Positions 51,403 through 60,264 of a stretch of 64,000 nt of DNA are shown here, piece after piece (the stretch's first letter is position 1; each line of letters starts with the position of its first letter). The notes beneath the pieces were generated by a model. It saw only the letters and a program-made list of their open reading frames with translations. It searched no databases and was not told the origin of the DNA. Location of the stretch: assembly GCA_043770095.1 (NCBI GenBank), contig JAYVIR010000092.1, positions 124,001 to 188,000 of the forward strand, in the 5' to 3' direction. The DNA comes from JBGSUZ01 sp043770095. Its GTDB lineage: Bacteria; Bacillota; Clostridia; Peptostreptococcales; Acidaminobacteraceae. A program made the position numbers and the translations under genes.

Positions 51403-52158
51403 TTATTTACCTATATACATCAAATCCTGTCGTGCATTTAAAATGCGTTCCTCTGTAAGACCCGCCCTGAGCGCACGTTCAATCCCATTATCAAATTTCC
51501 CGATATTTTCAGGTCGGTGCGCGTCGCTATTAATTGAAAACAGGCAACCGCTGCCTTTAACTTCTAAAATTTCTTCATAAGTTAAATGACCATGACTGTT
51601 GTTAATTTCTAATGCCGTGCGCCTTGCCACTGCAGCTTTTGCCACCTCAGGTAAAATCAAAGGGCCTTTCGCGCCAGGATGGGTGATGATATGAATTTGA
51701 TTATTTTCAATGGCTCTCACAAACGCTTTCGTGTTTAATTCCTGAGCTTTTTTATAAAAATAGTCTGACTTTCGGCTCATAAAGTTGTACCAATGAATTT
51801 TCATATCGCTTAGATGCGCTTTGGGAGAACTGCCGAAATGATAGCCCGCTAGTAAAATGTCATTGTTCTCTAAAAACCGTTCGTCAACGTCCAAATGCCC
51901 GGCTTCGTCCATTATATTGGCTTCAATGCCAAGCAAGAGCTTAATCTGTGGATATTTCTGAGAAAGTTCGTCTAATTCCCTTCTCATCTGCGGATACTTA
52001 CTGGCTTTGATGCCATAACCTAAATGCCCAGGCCCATGATCACTGATTGCCAGAACCTTTAAACCCTTGGCAATAGCAGCTTGGACATTGGCTTCCATCG
52101 TGCCTTTCCCATCGCCACTGTAGGTGGTATGGGTGTGATAGTCTGCATAAAGTATCAT
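51403..52158 (-). CDS. PHP-domain phosphoesterase (YcdX-like)
   Basis: Metal-dependent phosphoesterase of 251 residues. The metal ligands appear as DYHTHTTYSGDG, ISDHGPGH, GIEANIMDEAG, ITHPGAKG and INSDAHRPENIG. This order and length match the YcdX/histidinol-phosphatase-like PHP group rather than polymerase PHP. Its position between murB and rapZ is conserved in many Firmicutes, but its substrate there is not known. Confidence 0.88.
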   Translation of the reverse strand: MILYADYHTHTTYSGDGKGTMEANVQAAIAKGLKVLAISDHGPGHLGYGIKASKYPQMRRELDELSQKYPQIKLLLGIEANIMDEAGHLDVDERFLENNDILLAGYHFGSSPKAHLSDMKIHWYNFMSRKSDYFYKKAQELNTKAFVRAIENNQIHIITHPGAKGPLILPEVAKAAVARRTALEINNSHGHLTYEEILEVKGSGCLFSINSDAHRPENIGKFDNGIERALRAGLTEERILNARQDLMYIGK

Positions 52159-52214
52159 TTTATACCTCCATCGGCTTAACTACTTTTTCTATGACTTAGA
52201 AAACTAAGAATGTC

Positions 52215-53120
52215 TTATAAATAACGCACTTCCGTCTCAAGGTGTACCCCAAAACGATCCATGACCACTTTTTGAATGGTCGCAATCAAATCTGTAACAT
52301 CTTTATAGGTTGCATTGCCTGTATTGATGACAAATCCGCTATGAAGTGTACTCACTTGAGCACCGCCAAGTTGAAGCCCTCTGAGTCCTGAGTCGTCAAT
52401 CAATTTGCCTGCATAATAACCCTCAGGCCGCTTGAAAGTACTGCCAGCACTTGGCCACTGAAGCGGTTGCTTAGTCGTTCTTTTAAGCGTCAGATCATCC
52501 GTTTTTTCCTTGATTACTTCATAACTACCCCTTTTGAGGGCCAAACCACATGAAACGACAATTTCGTTTCTTTCATGTAACACACTGTGTCTATATGAAA
52601 ACTCCATTTCCTGTGCAGTATACTGTTTGATATTGCCACTTAAGTCCATGACACGTACCCACTCGACAATGTCTTTAAATTCCCCATCATAGGCACCCGC
52701 ATTCATAAAGACTGCACCGCCAATAGTACCTGGAATACCCGAAGCAAATTCAAATCCTGTCAATTTTGCTTCCATAATGCTTTTAGAAAGCGTTGAAAGG
52801 AGCATTCCTGCCCGAACCACCACACATTCATTTTCTATTTGAAAGGCATTAAAATTCTCTGCAATTTTTACAATGACGCCTCGATATCCTTCATCCGAAA
52901 CCAGCAAATTACTGCCATTGCCCATAACAAATAAATTAAGCCCTGACTTATGAATAATTGCCAAGGTTTCAGAAAGTCCATTTTCTGTAGTAGGCATGAC
53001 CAATAAGTCAACAGGTCCACCAATTTTAAAAGAAGTATGTTTCTTCATCGGTTCATTCACAAAGACCTGCTCTGCCCCGTTGACGGCAGTCAATAAGTCC
53101 TTTAATACGTCTATAGTCAT
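52215..53120 (-). CDS. murB: UDP-N-acetylenolpyruvoylglucosamine reductase
   Basis: FAD enzyme of 301 residues that makes UDP-MurNAc for peptidoglycan. Seen: MKKHTSFKIGGPVDLLVMPT at the FAD-binding start, VMGNGSNLLVSDEGYRGVIV, ASGIPGTIGGAVFMNAGAY and the active-site Ser in PSAGSTFKRPEGYYAGKLI. It is the type I/IIa-size form usual in Gram-positives. It lies five bases after an unknown TPR-like gene and probably shares its transcript. Confidence 0.95.
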   Translation of the reverse strand: MTIDVLKDLLTAVNGAEQVFVNEPMKKHTSFKIGGPVDLLVMPTTENGLSETLAIIHKSGLNLFVMGNGSNLLVSDEGYRGVIVKIAENFNAFQIENECVVVRAGMLLSTLSKSIMEAKLTGFEFASGIPGTIGGAVFMNAGAYDGEFKDIVEWVRVMDLSGNIKQYTAQEMEFSYRHSVLHERNEIVVSCGLALKRGSYEVIKEKTDDLTLKRTTKQPLQWPSAGSTFKRPEGYYAGKLIDDSGLRGLQLGGAQVSTLHSGFVINTGNATYKDVTDLIATIQKVVMDRFGVHLETEVRYL

Positions 53121-53125
53121 TATTT

Positions 53126-53866
53126 TTACTCCAATTCTGCCATTTTAGTTCTAGAACAATTTGCAATCCATAACTTATTGCCCTCGTCTGCCACTTGCTG
53201 GTATTTTGCTTTAGCCGTCTCCAAATCACCTGATTTTTCAGCCATTTGAGCCAAACGATACACAAGCGTTAAATACGTACGTTTTTTCAAACCTTTATCT
53301 AATAACGGTGCAATGAGCAACTTGCACTCCTCGTACTCTTCAAGGAAATAGGCTCTCTCTGCAAGCAAAACATCTTTGGTAAGTTGCACATGAAGATCGT
53401 CCACCGATAAAAGTGGCAGCACGTCTTCATATACAAACTCAGCCTCTTCAATCTCGCCGAGTTCATAGAGACAGTACATCAAGTTCATTTTGTGAATCAA
53501 TCCGATGTGGTATTTGGTTGGTAATTTATCTGAATCGATTGCAATCATGATTGCCTTTGCCTCTTCAAATTGTCCCAACGTCATTAACCCTACAGCTTCA
53601 TCAATTTGCAAATAACTCTGCATTTTTGCATTGTTTTTGCTTTGGTTTCTGAGCTCAGCAGTCATTTTTAAAAAAGCTTCTGGATCGCAGTCCGTCTGCA
53701 AGAGTTCAGTTCTGTCCTTATAGGCGCTGAAATTTTTGCCACCATTAAATACCATTACAATAACAATGGTCACGACGCCTGCCACGATGTAATTAAGTCC
53801 CATTGATAACATCCCTACCATCAGCAAGAATGCAACGATGCCCATGGTTGCTTTATTCTTTGACAT
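53126..53866 (-). CDS. membrane-anchored TPR-like protein of unknown function
   Basis: 246 residues. Two closely spaced hydrophobic segments at about 8-45 anchor the protein; the rest is helical with tetratricopeptide-like pairs (for example FEEAKAIMIAIDSDKLPTKY, EIEEAEFVYEDVLPLLSVDD, GDLETAKAKYQQVADEGNKL). It could be a scaffold in cell-wall assembly, as it sits directly before murB, but this is inference. It overlaps the previous gene by 14 bases and has GGGAGG before its ATG. Confidence 0.65.
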   Translation of the reverse strand: MSKNKATMGIVAFLLMVGMLSMGLNYIVAGVVTIVIVMVFNGGKNFSAYKDRTELLQTDCDPEAFLKMTAELRNQSKNNAKMQSYLQIDEAVGLMTLGQFEEAKAIMIAIDSDKLPTKYHIGLIHKMNLMYCLYELGEIEEAEFVYEDVLPLLSVDDLHVQLTKDVLLAERAYFLEEYEECKLLIAPLLDKGLKKRTYLTLVYRLAQMAEKSGDLETAKAKYQQVADEGNKLWIANCSRTKMAELE

Positions 53867-54698
53867 TTTGAATCCTCCCAGAATAATCTAATATTAATGA
53901 TTCAAGCGCCGTATCATCTGCAAAATTAAGCGCTACTTTTAAAAAATAATTTGCTTTTATCTTCTGCTTTTTTTGTATTTCAATCTGTCCAAGGTGGAAA
54001 TTAACCTCGCCAAACATCAAGTTAAAAACTTCTGTTTCTCGAAGTTCTATAAGCAATTGTTCAGCTTCTTGTCTTTGCTGGTGCCCTAAGAACCATTTGG
54101 CTATAATCAATTTTCCTATTAAGCTTAAAATAGTTTTTTGCGTGTCTGCATCTAATATTTTAGCTTCGCCGTCCTGAATCAACTGCTTAACAACTGCCGG
54201 TTTTAATTGTTTAAACCCTTCACCGCCCTGAATCCATATTTGATACAGGTCATTAAGCAAACGTCTTTGACAATCCGCTGGGGTTAACAGGCGTTTTTCT
54301 AATATTTTTAGTGGATCGCGAAGCTTTTTCTCAGCCTGTAAAGGATTGTGTCCTGATGCCCAGTCGGCTTCTGTAAGACTAAGATGAGGTCTTCCTACTT
54401 GGTACAAAAATCCTGAAGTGTTATACACGTCTAATTTTTCTTGAAAAAAATTTTTGAATAACAACTCTTTTTTTAAGTCTTCCATCCACTCCAAAAATTC
54501 ATCTGGTTTGGCGCAGACGTATAGTTTCGGCAAAATACTCGGCAGTCGCTGCTGAATATGCTTCATTTCGACCCAAATCAGCGCTAGGAGTGCCACCATC
54601 CAAATAAGAAGCCCTTGATACCAGTTTCCACCCGATACTAAAATCAGGGCAGATACACCAAAAACAAAGAGCGTCAATCGTTTGACATTAAGGCTCAT
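53853..54698 (-). CDS. membrane-anchored protein of unknown function
   Basis: 281 residues. Two hydrophobic segments occupy about 8-45, followed by a long charged helical domain with no recognised motif. The layout (paired N-terminal helices, cytoplasmic helical tail) mirrors the next gene, and the two overlap, so the proteins may work together. It begins two bases after panD and therefore probably shares the pantothenate transcript. No homology is recognised by eye. Confidence 0.6.
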   Translation of the reverse strand: MSLNVKRLTLFVFGVSALILVSGGNWYQGLLIWMVALLALIWVEMKHIQQRLPSILPKLYVCAKPDEFLEWMEDLKKELLFKNFFQEKLDVYNTSGFLYQVGRPHLSLTEADWASGHNPLQAEKKLRDPLKILEKRLLTPADCQRRLLNDLYQIWIQGGEGFKQLKPAVVKQLIQDGEAKILDADTQKTILSLIGKLIIAKWFLGHQQRQEAEQLLIELRETEVFNLMFGEVNFHLGQIEIQKKQKIKANYFLKVALNFADDTALESLILDYSGRIQNVKE

Positions 54699-54699
54699 C

Positions 54700-55083
54700 C
54701 TACTTCACATCCCCATGATTTTCATGGTCGCTAATTTCCATAATTTTGTTGCCCTCTTCGCAAAAGACCACCTTTGGCTTAAATGTCTTCACTTCCTCAG
54801 AGTCCAACCAGCAATAAGCGATGATGATGACCGTGTCACCAACATGCACAAGCCTAGCCGCCGCACCGTTTAGACAGATGACGCCACTGCCTGCCTCGCC
54901 CTCAATGACATACGTTTCTAATCTAGCCCCGTTGTTGTTATTGACGATTTGAACCTTTTCGCCTGGAAGAATGCCAGAAGCGTCCAGTAAATTTTTGTCG
55001 ATGGTAATGCTCCCCACATAGTTCAGATCCGCCTCAGTTACCGTTGCGCGGTGTATTTTACCTTTAAACATATTTAATAACAT
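54700..55083 (-). CDS. panD: aspartate 1-decarboxylase
   Basis: Pyruvoyl enzyme precursor of 127 residues that makes beta-alanine. Self-cleavage between Gly24 and Ser25 is predicted in LNYVGSITID, generating the pyruvoyl group; numbering is consistent with the ATG at 55083. GAGGTG in the end of panC serves as ribosome site. YCWLDSEEVKTFKPKVVF is the typical C-terminal part. Third of panB-panC-panD. Confidence 0.96.
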   Translation of the reverse strand: MLLNMFKGKIHRATVTEADLNYVGSITIDKNLLDASGILPGEKVQIVNNNNGARLETYVIEGEAGSGVICLNGAAARLVHVGDTVIIIAYCWLDSEEVKTFKPKVVFCEEGNKIMEISDHENHGDVK

Positions 55084-55935
55084 CTATTTCACCTCTATTC
55101 GCATATTGTCAATAAGTCTTGGCTTACCAATCTTTACAGCCAAAGCGATTAAAATTGTTCCTTTGAGTGTCTCTACAGATTCAAGCGTTTTCGCATCTAC
55201 TATTTGAACATAGTCAATTTCTGCACTCTCTGCGATATTGATTATGCCTTTAATGCCTTCTATTAAAACAGCCGCATTTTTTTCGCCCGCTTCAATGGAT
55301 GACTTAGCCCAAATCAAACTTCGACTCAAAACGAGTGCGTCCTGACGGTCCGATTCTGATAAATAGGTGTTTCTCGAACTAAGCGCCAAACCGTCTGCTT
55401 CTCTTACAATTGGACAAGGAACAATTTCCAGTTCCATGTCTAAATCTGAAACCATTTGTTCAATGATTGCAACTTGCTGTGCATCCTTTTGACCTAAGTA
55501 AGCTCTTGTTGGCTTCACTAAATTAAACAATTTGGTCACAACTGTTGCCACACCTTGAAAATGTCCCGGTCTGCTCGAACCGCAAAGTTTGTCGGTAAGA
55601 CTGCCAGTCACATCCACATACGTCATATAAGGCTCTGGGTACATTTCTGAAGGCTCTGGAATGAATACCAGATCACAGCCTTCTAACTCAACAAGCGCAC
55701 AGTCTTTCGCTATATTTCTCGGGTAGCTTGAAAAATCTTCATTTGGTCCAAACTGAGTGGGGTTGACGAAAATACTTACCACGACCACGTCATTCTCTGC
55801 TTTTGCCCGACGCACAAGTGACAAATGACCTTCATGCAAAAATCCCATTGTTGGAATAAACCCAACAGTTTTATGACCTTTTCTGAGAGCTTTTAAAGCC
55901 TCTTTGAGTTCCTTTTTCGTTTCGACGATTTGCAT
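55084..55935 (-). CDS. panC: pantothenate synthetase (pantoate-beta-alanine ligase)
   Basis: 283 residues, ATP-dependent joining of pantoate and beta-alanine. Motifs FIPTMGFLHEGHLSLVRRAK (HxGH class I ligase), VSIFVNPTQFGPNEDFSSYP, GQKDAQQVAII and LALSSRNTYLS (KMSKS-like) are intact. It abuts panD with no gap and follows panB by 43 bases. Confidence 0.97.
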   Translation of the reverse strand: MQIVETKKELKEALKALRKGHKTVGFIPTMGFLHEGHLSLVRRAKAENDVVVVSIFVNPTQFGPNEDFSSYPRNIAKDCALVELEGCDLVFIPEPSEMYPEPYMTYVDVTGSLTDKLCGSSRPGHFQGVATVVTKLFNLVKPTRAYLGQKDAQQVAIIEQMVSDLDMELEIVPCPIVREADGLALSSRNTYLSESDRQDALVLSRSLIWAKSSIEAGEKNAAVLIEGIKGIINIAESAEIDYVQIVDAKTLESVETLKGTILIALAVKIGKPRLIDNMRIEVK

Positions 55936-55978
55936 ATGAGAACCTCCTAACCTAATATCGATAAATTTAAACCAATTG

Positions 55979-56815
55979 TTAATATAGTTTTTCCAAAAGG
56001 CCGTCTTCCATTTTGAAGGTGTGTTTTTCTTCTGGGAATTGACCTGATTTCACGTCCTGATCATAAGCACTTACCGCCGCTTTTATCGCCTCGCCTACTT
56101 GCGCATATTGTTTGACAAATTTCGGCTTGAGTTCGTCGTACATGCCCACCATATCTTGATAAACCAAAACTTGTCCATCGCAGTCAGGTCCTGCCCCTAT
56201 CCCGATGGTGGGAATTGTCAGCTTCTCACTGATGAGTTTGGCAAGTGGCGCCGGAACGCATTCAAGCACAATCGCAAAAACACCTGCCGCCTGTAACGCC
56301 AATGCGTCTTCAATGAGCTGTTTGGCTGCAACTTCGCCTTTGCCTTGAACCTTATAACCGCTCATCATATGAACTGACTGCGGCGTTAGCCCCAAATGAC
56401 CCATTACTGGGATTTGAGCGGCTAGAATGGCCTTTATTTGAGGCAATACGCCTTGGCAGCCTTCCAATTTTACAGCTGAAGCGCCCGCTTCTTGGATGAG
56501 TCTGCCTGCATTTCTAACACTTTCTTCTATGCTAATGTGATAAGAAAGAAACGGCATATCCGTAATCACTAAGGCGTTCTTAACGCCTCTCGAAGCCGCT
56601 CTGCTGTGGTGAATCATATCTGCCATAGTCACTTGAAGCGTGCTGTCATAACCGAGCATGACCATTCCAAGGGAGTCTCCCACTAAGATGCTGTCAATGC
56701 CGGCTTCATCCATCAACTTTGCAGTACTGTAATCATAAGCGGTTAACATCGATATTTTACGTTTTTCGTTCTTTGCATTTTGAAATGATTGGATGGTTAT
56801 TTTTTTCGATTTCAT
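55979..56815 (-). CDS. panB: 3-methyl-2-oxobutanoate hydroxymethyltransferase
   Basis: 278-residue TIM-barrel enzyme making ketopantoate from ketoisovalerate and methylene-THF. Seen: ISMLTAYDYSTAKLMDEAGI, VGDSLGMVMLGYDSTLQVTM with the metal-binding Asp, VKLEGCQGV, MGHLGLTPQSVH and GIGAGPDCDGQVLVYQDM. The ATG overlaps the preceding DUF2520 gene as ATGA, indicating coupling. Confidence 0.97.
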   Translation of the reverse strand: MKSKKITIQSFQNAKNEKRKISMLTAYDYSTAKLMDEAGIDSILVGDSLGMVMLGYDSTLQVTMADMIHHSRAASRGVKNALVITDMPFLSYHISIEESVRNAGRLIQEAGASAVKLEGCQGVLPQIKAILAAQIPVMGHLGLTPQSVHMMSGYKVQGKGEVAAKQLIEDALALQAAGVFAIVLECVPAPLAKLISEKLTIPTIGIGAGPDCDGQVLVYQDMVGMYDELKPKFVKQYAQVGEAIKAAVSAYDQDVKSGQFPEEKHTFKMEDGLLEKLY

Positions 56816-57681
56816 TTGATTGACTCCTCTTCCACCTGTAAAATAGTTTCCAGTTCTTCAATTGTCTTAGAATCCTTTAACTTGTCCAGTGATGCAAGCT
56901 GAAGTGTTGCCAAACCCATTTGTTTGTATACCCTTAAAAGGGCTGTTTGATCCTTTAAAACAGATATATGTTCTGATATTGTCTGTACATCGCCTCTGGC
57001 AATGGGACCTGTAAGCGCTTTTTGCGGGCTTAAGGTTTTCAAATTTTCCAGAGTCCCTTCCATCAGAGGTCTAAGGGCTTCAAAACTGATGTCTTCGCTA
57101 AAACCAGCAAGTTTCATCAGCGCCATCGCCTCATGTGTCAAGGTGTATAAATAATTGGATGCCATACAAGCCGCTGCGTGATAATAAGGCTTTTGATCTG
57201 CTGTAATTCTGACAATCGGTCGATCAAGACTTTTTAAGAATTGTTCAATCTCAGCACTTTCATCGCCTTCAATGGTATAAAGGCACCTGCCTAAAAGTTC
57301 TTTTCCCTGAACGGCCTCAGAAATGGTTTGCAGCGGATGTATGGAAAGACATTGGTGACCTCTGACCCTTAATGGGTATAAACACTTTGAGGATTTTGCA
57401 CCACTCATATGAAAGAAGACCTTAGGCGTATCGATTTGTACGGTGCTCAGAGCCTCAGCGACGACTTCAATTTGATCGTCTGAAACCGTAATACCAATCC
57501 AGTCGGACTGAATAACAAGAGCTTCTAAGGTTTGAAAAGTCTCTGTTTGAACGTATTTAGCGGCTAAGATTGCTGAGGAGGGCGTGCGACTGTAATAGCC
57601 CGAAATTGTTTGGTTTTTGTCCTTAAGGTACAAACCAAAAGCTGTGGCGACTTTACCTGAACCGATAAACCCTACGCGCAT
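56812..57681 (-). CDS. Rossmann/DUF2520 protein, probable ketopantoate reductase (PanG-like)
   Basis: 289 residues. The N-terminal Rossmann fold starts GFIGSGKVATAFGLYLKD (NADP-type GxGxxA). The C-terminal DUF2520 helical domain includes YHAAACMASNYLYTLTHEAM. It is the first gene of a pan operon that lacks panE, and it is translationally coupled to panB. An alternative ketopantoate reductase, PanG, is known in bacteria without panE and is of this general type. The assignment as the missing reductase is inference from context. Confidence 0.75.
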   Translation of the reverse strand: MRVGFIGSGKVATAFGLYLKDKNQTISGYYSRTPSSAILAAKYVQTETFQTLEALVIQSDWIGITVSDDQIEVVAEALSTVQIDTPKVFFHMSGAKSSKCLYPLRVRGHQCLSIHPLQTISEAVQGKELLGRCLYTIEGDESAEIEQFLKSLDRPIVRITADQKPYYHAAACMASNYLYTLTHEAMALMKLAGFSEDISFEALRPLMEGTLENLKTLSPQKALTGPIARGDVQTISEHISVLKDQTALLRVYKQMGLATLQLASLDKLKDSKTIEELETILQVEEESIK

Positions 57682-57697
57682 GTTATTGCCTCCTTAC

Positions 57698-57730
57698 AAA
57701 AAATCCCACCAAAAAAGCCTGGTGGGAGTA
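57698..57730 (-). terminator. terminator in the pan operon leader
   Basis: TCCCACC ... GGTGGGA hairpin (57727-57704) followed by six T residues on the minus strand, just before the ribosome site of the DUF2520 gene. Confidence 0.85.
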
Positions 57731-57880
57731 ACTTTCCACTATGCTTCCATCCCCGTCCTAAGCTCAGAGTAGAATCTTTTCATTTTGTACATCTTTGATG
57801 CTTTTTAAATGCTTGATACAAGTACGTTTGTAAAAATTGGGTTTGGTATGGTCTGTCTCCAGCTTCCATCCACCCACAGT
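57731..57880 (-). promoter_or_regulatory. structured leader of the pan operon, pan-motif-like
   Basis: Minus strand 57875-57839 folds as GGGT-GG-ATGG / CCAT-A-CC-AA-ACCC: a stem interrupted by bulged A residues, with loop AAGCTGGAGACAGA. A second segment near 57742-57756 repeats GGATGGAAGC. Stems with conserved bulged A's in front of panB/panC/panD define the published pan RNA motif. Together with the terminator this looks like a pantothenate/CoA-related attenuator. T-box signatures are absent. Confidence 0.55.
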
Positions 57881-57882
57881 TT

Positions 57883-57911
57883 ATCATAGGCACTAGTCAA
57901 TTTCAACGCAA
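57883..57911 (-). promoter_or_regulatory. probable promoter of the pan operon
   Basis: Minus strand TTGCGT (57911-57906), 17-base spacer, TATGAT (57888-57883), immediately before the leader RNA. Confidence 0.6.
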
Positions 57912-57949
57912 ACCTTAATCAATTCGCAAGACGATGTTTCATCGATTTT

Positions 57950-59308
57950 TCAAGAATTACTTTCATTTTTAAAAACAGCCTTGCCCTTCCAATTGCCTCG
58001 TTTCCAGCGAGTGAGCATGATAATGCCACGAATGACTTCATCCAGCCCCATTGCAAACCAAATGCCTAGAAGTCCGTAACCGAGGTGGATGCCAAAATAG
58101 TAAGCACCGAGCGTGCTAATGCCCCACATGGAGAGAATGCCGACTGCAACCGGAAAATTTACGTCGCCAGCGGCCTTAAGACCCCCAATAATAACGATAT
58201 TAAGCACGCGACCCATTTCAAGAAAAACGTCTATGAGAAGAATTATGCCACCCATGGCAATGACTTTGGGATCATTTGTGAAGATATCAAACAGTTGATG
58301 TCTGAAAAAGGCAAAGAGTAGCGCCACCGTAATTGTAATACCAATCGCCTTTCTTAGCGAGCGCATAAGAATGCCCTCAGCCAGATCCTCTTTGCCTGCG
58401 CCGACCAAATGGCCGACAACAATTTGTGTGGCTTGTGATATTGCAAGGCATCCAAGGTAAGTAAAGTAGGTAATCATCGAGGCGTACATGCGCGTGGTCA
58501 CGACAGTAACCCCAAGTAAATTGACGTAAGAAAAAATGACCATCTGTGAGAGCTGATAAGAAATGGGTTCACCTGCCGTTGGCGCACCATATTTAATCAA
58601 ACTTATGAAAGTTTCCTTTGGAAACGGTCTTAATACTTTGGGAGAAATGCTATATTTCAGATGTTTTAAGACGACGTACAACATGACGGCAAGTCCTAAA
58701 CCCCTACTAAAAACAGTGGATATTGCAACGCCTTTGACGCCCAAAATAGGCAATCCAAATGGTCCATATAAAAAAATGTAATTTCCGATAACATTCAGTA
58801 CATTGAGCACAACAGCCATGTACATGGTTATTTTGGTAAGACCATGGCTTTTTAGCACCGTTGACAATACCATATATATTGCGGGTATCAGTACAAAAGT
58901 CACAGAGATGTCTAAATAGGCTTTCGTATCGGGATAGAGTTCTTTCGGCAAATTGACCCACTCAAAAATCTGACTTTGAAAAAAGGTCATGCCAATCATG
59001 ATAAAGATGGATAAAATGATGTTTAGATAGAATGACAGTCCAAAAATTTCGGACAATTTACTGCGGTCATTCGCCCCCAAATACTGTGCGAACAGAATAC
59101 CTGTTGCCGTCGCACTAATACTGAATATGATGATGATTGTGCCAAAAATAAAATTAGCATTGCCAACTGCCGCCACTCCTTGGTCTGAGTAACCACTGAG
59201 CATAAAGGTATCAATATTGCCCATGAGCATAAATAGAAATATCTCAATAAAAATAGGCCAAGCTAATTTCAGGATTGAGGTACTTTCATCGATTTTGCTG
59301 ATTTTCAT
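57950..59308 (-). CDS. MATE-family efflux transporter
   Basis: 452-residue multidrug/toxin exporter with twelve hydrophobic segments in two equal halves. Features: PIFIEIFLFMLMGNIDTFML near the start, FAQYLGANDRSKL and, in the second half, ATQIVVGHLVGAGKEDLAEG. It uses a sodium or proton gradient. It is transcribed away from the pan operon promoter region on the same strand and appears to be a single-gene unit. Confidence 0.9.
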   Translation of the reverse strand: MKISKIDESTSILKLAWPIFIEIFLFMLMGNIDTFMLSGYSDQGVAAVGNANFIFGTIIIIFSISATATGILFAQYLGANDRSKLSEIFGLSFYLNIILSIFIMIGMTFFQSQIFEWVNLPKELYPDTKAYLDISVTFVLIPAIYMVLSTVLKSHGLTKITMYMAVVLNVLNVIGNYIFLYGPFGLPILGVKGVAISTVFSRGLGLAVMLYVVLKHLKYSISPKVLRPFPKETFISLIKYGAPTAGEPISYQLSQMVIFSYVNLLGVTVVTTRMYASMITYFTYLGCLAISQATQIVVGHLVGAGKEDLAEGILMRSLRKAIGITITVALLFAFFRHQLFDIFTNDPKVIAMGGIILLIDVFLEMGRVLNIVIIGGLKAAGDVNFPVAVGILSMWGISTLGAYYFGIHLGYGLLGIWFAMGLDEVIRGIIMLTRWKRGNWKGKAVFKNESNS

Positions 59309-59475
59309 AGTGCTTCACTTCCTTCCAATGTTCATTATAACCATTAAGGTTATGATTGTGCAACCGATTGCATGATGATTATTTGCTTTAAATCCAATTT
59401 TTAACCATTTCATTACATGGCTCTGTTATAATAGGCTAATGTCTACCGTTAACGTCTTAAATGAAGGAGTTTTAT

Positions 59476-60264
59476 ATGCAAACTAAAGAATTAAAAGAGC
59501 TCATCACGTTTGCCTCAATGGCAGGTCGAGTGATGTTAGAAAACGGTGCCGAAACTTATCGAGTTGAAGGTACTATAGAGCGTATTCTCGCTGCCAGAGG
59601 CATTTCGCAGAGTCAGTCTTTTGTGGTTCCTACAGGCGTTTTTGTAAGCGTTACTTACGACTGCCAAATATATACCACCTTAGAACGTGTCTACCGAATA
59701 CAAATGGATTTAATGCACATCACTAAAGTCAACGATCTTTCAAGGGTATTTGTGGAAACAGACCTCACTGTTGAAGACGCTGTCACACAGCTGCATTCCA
59801 TTGAGACGTCTGATCAATACGGTTTAAAAACCAGAGTTCTTTTTGCCGGAATCGCCGGTGCCTTCATGGCGCTGCTCTTTAAAGGTGGGGCTCTAGAGTT
59901 TGGCGGCGCTTTTATCACGTCTGTGCTAGTTGCCTTATTTATGGAAATTATGAACAAAAAAGAACTGCCTGTTTTTATCAAAAGCGTTATCGGAGGCGTT
60001 GCCGCGGCTACCTTTACAGTTTTGTACAGCTGGATTTTAAATTGCTTCAATATTAACCTTGTAACTGCAATTGTTATTATAGGTGCCATTCAGCAACTTG
60101 TTCCTGGAGTAGCGTTAACCAATGCGGTACGTGATTCGATCACTGGGGATTATGTTTCTGGCATTTCTAGAGCTACCGAAGCCATCATTATCGCCTTAGG
60201 CATCGCCTTTGGGGTTGGTATTGTTTTGCAAGCTTCATACAACTTGCTTGGAGGGATTTTATAA
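59476..60264 (+). CDS. threonine/serine exporter family protein, ThrE N-terminal type
   Basis: About 262 residues. The N-terminal cytoplasmic part has AGRVMLENGAETYRVEGTIE, the conserved DUF1212 motif (E-N-G-A-E-T-x-R-x-E), followed by about five hydrophobic segments. In Firmicutes ThrE is commonly split into this larger subunit and a small DUF3815 subunit. ATG 59476 is chosen because AAGGAG lies directly upstream. It overlaps the next gene by one base (TAATG). Confidence 0.86.
   Translation: MQTKELKELITFASMAGRVMLENGAETYRVEGTIERILAARGISQSQSFVVPTGVFVSVTYDCQIYTTLERVYRIQMDLMHITKVNDLSRVFVETDLTVEDAVTQLHSIETSDQYGLKTRVLFAGIAGAFMALLFKGGALEFGGAFITSVLVALFMEIMNKKELPVFIKSVIGGVAAATFTVLYSWILNCFNINLVTAIVIIGAIQQLVPGVALTNAVRDSITGDYVSGISRATEAIIIALGIAFGVGIVLQASYNLLGGIL

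Noticed and set aside
57731..57880. T-box leader before the pan genes
   Set aside because: No AGGGTGGNACCGCG-like antiterminator sequence is present, and the genes are not aminoacyl-tRNA related.
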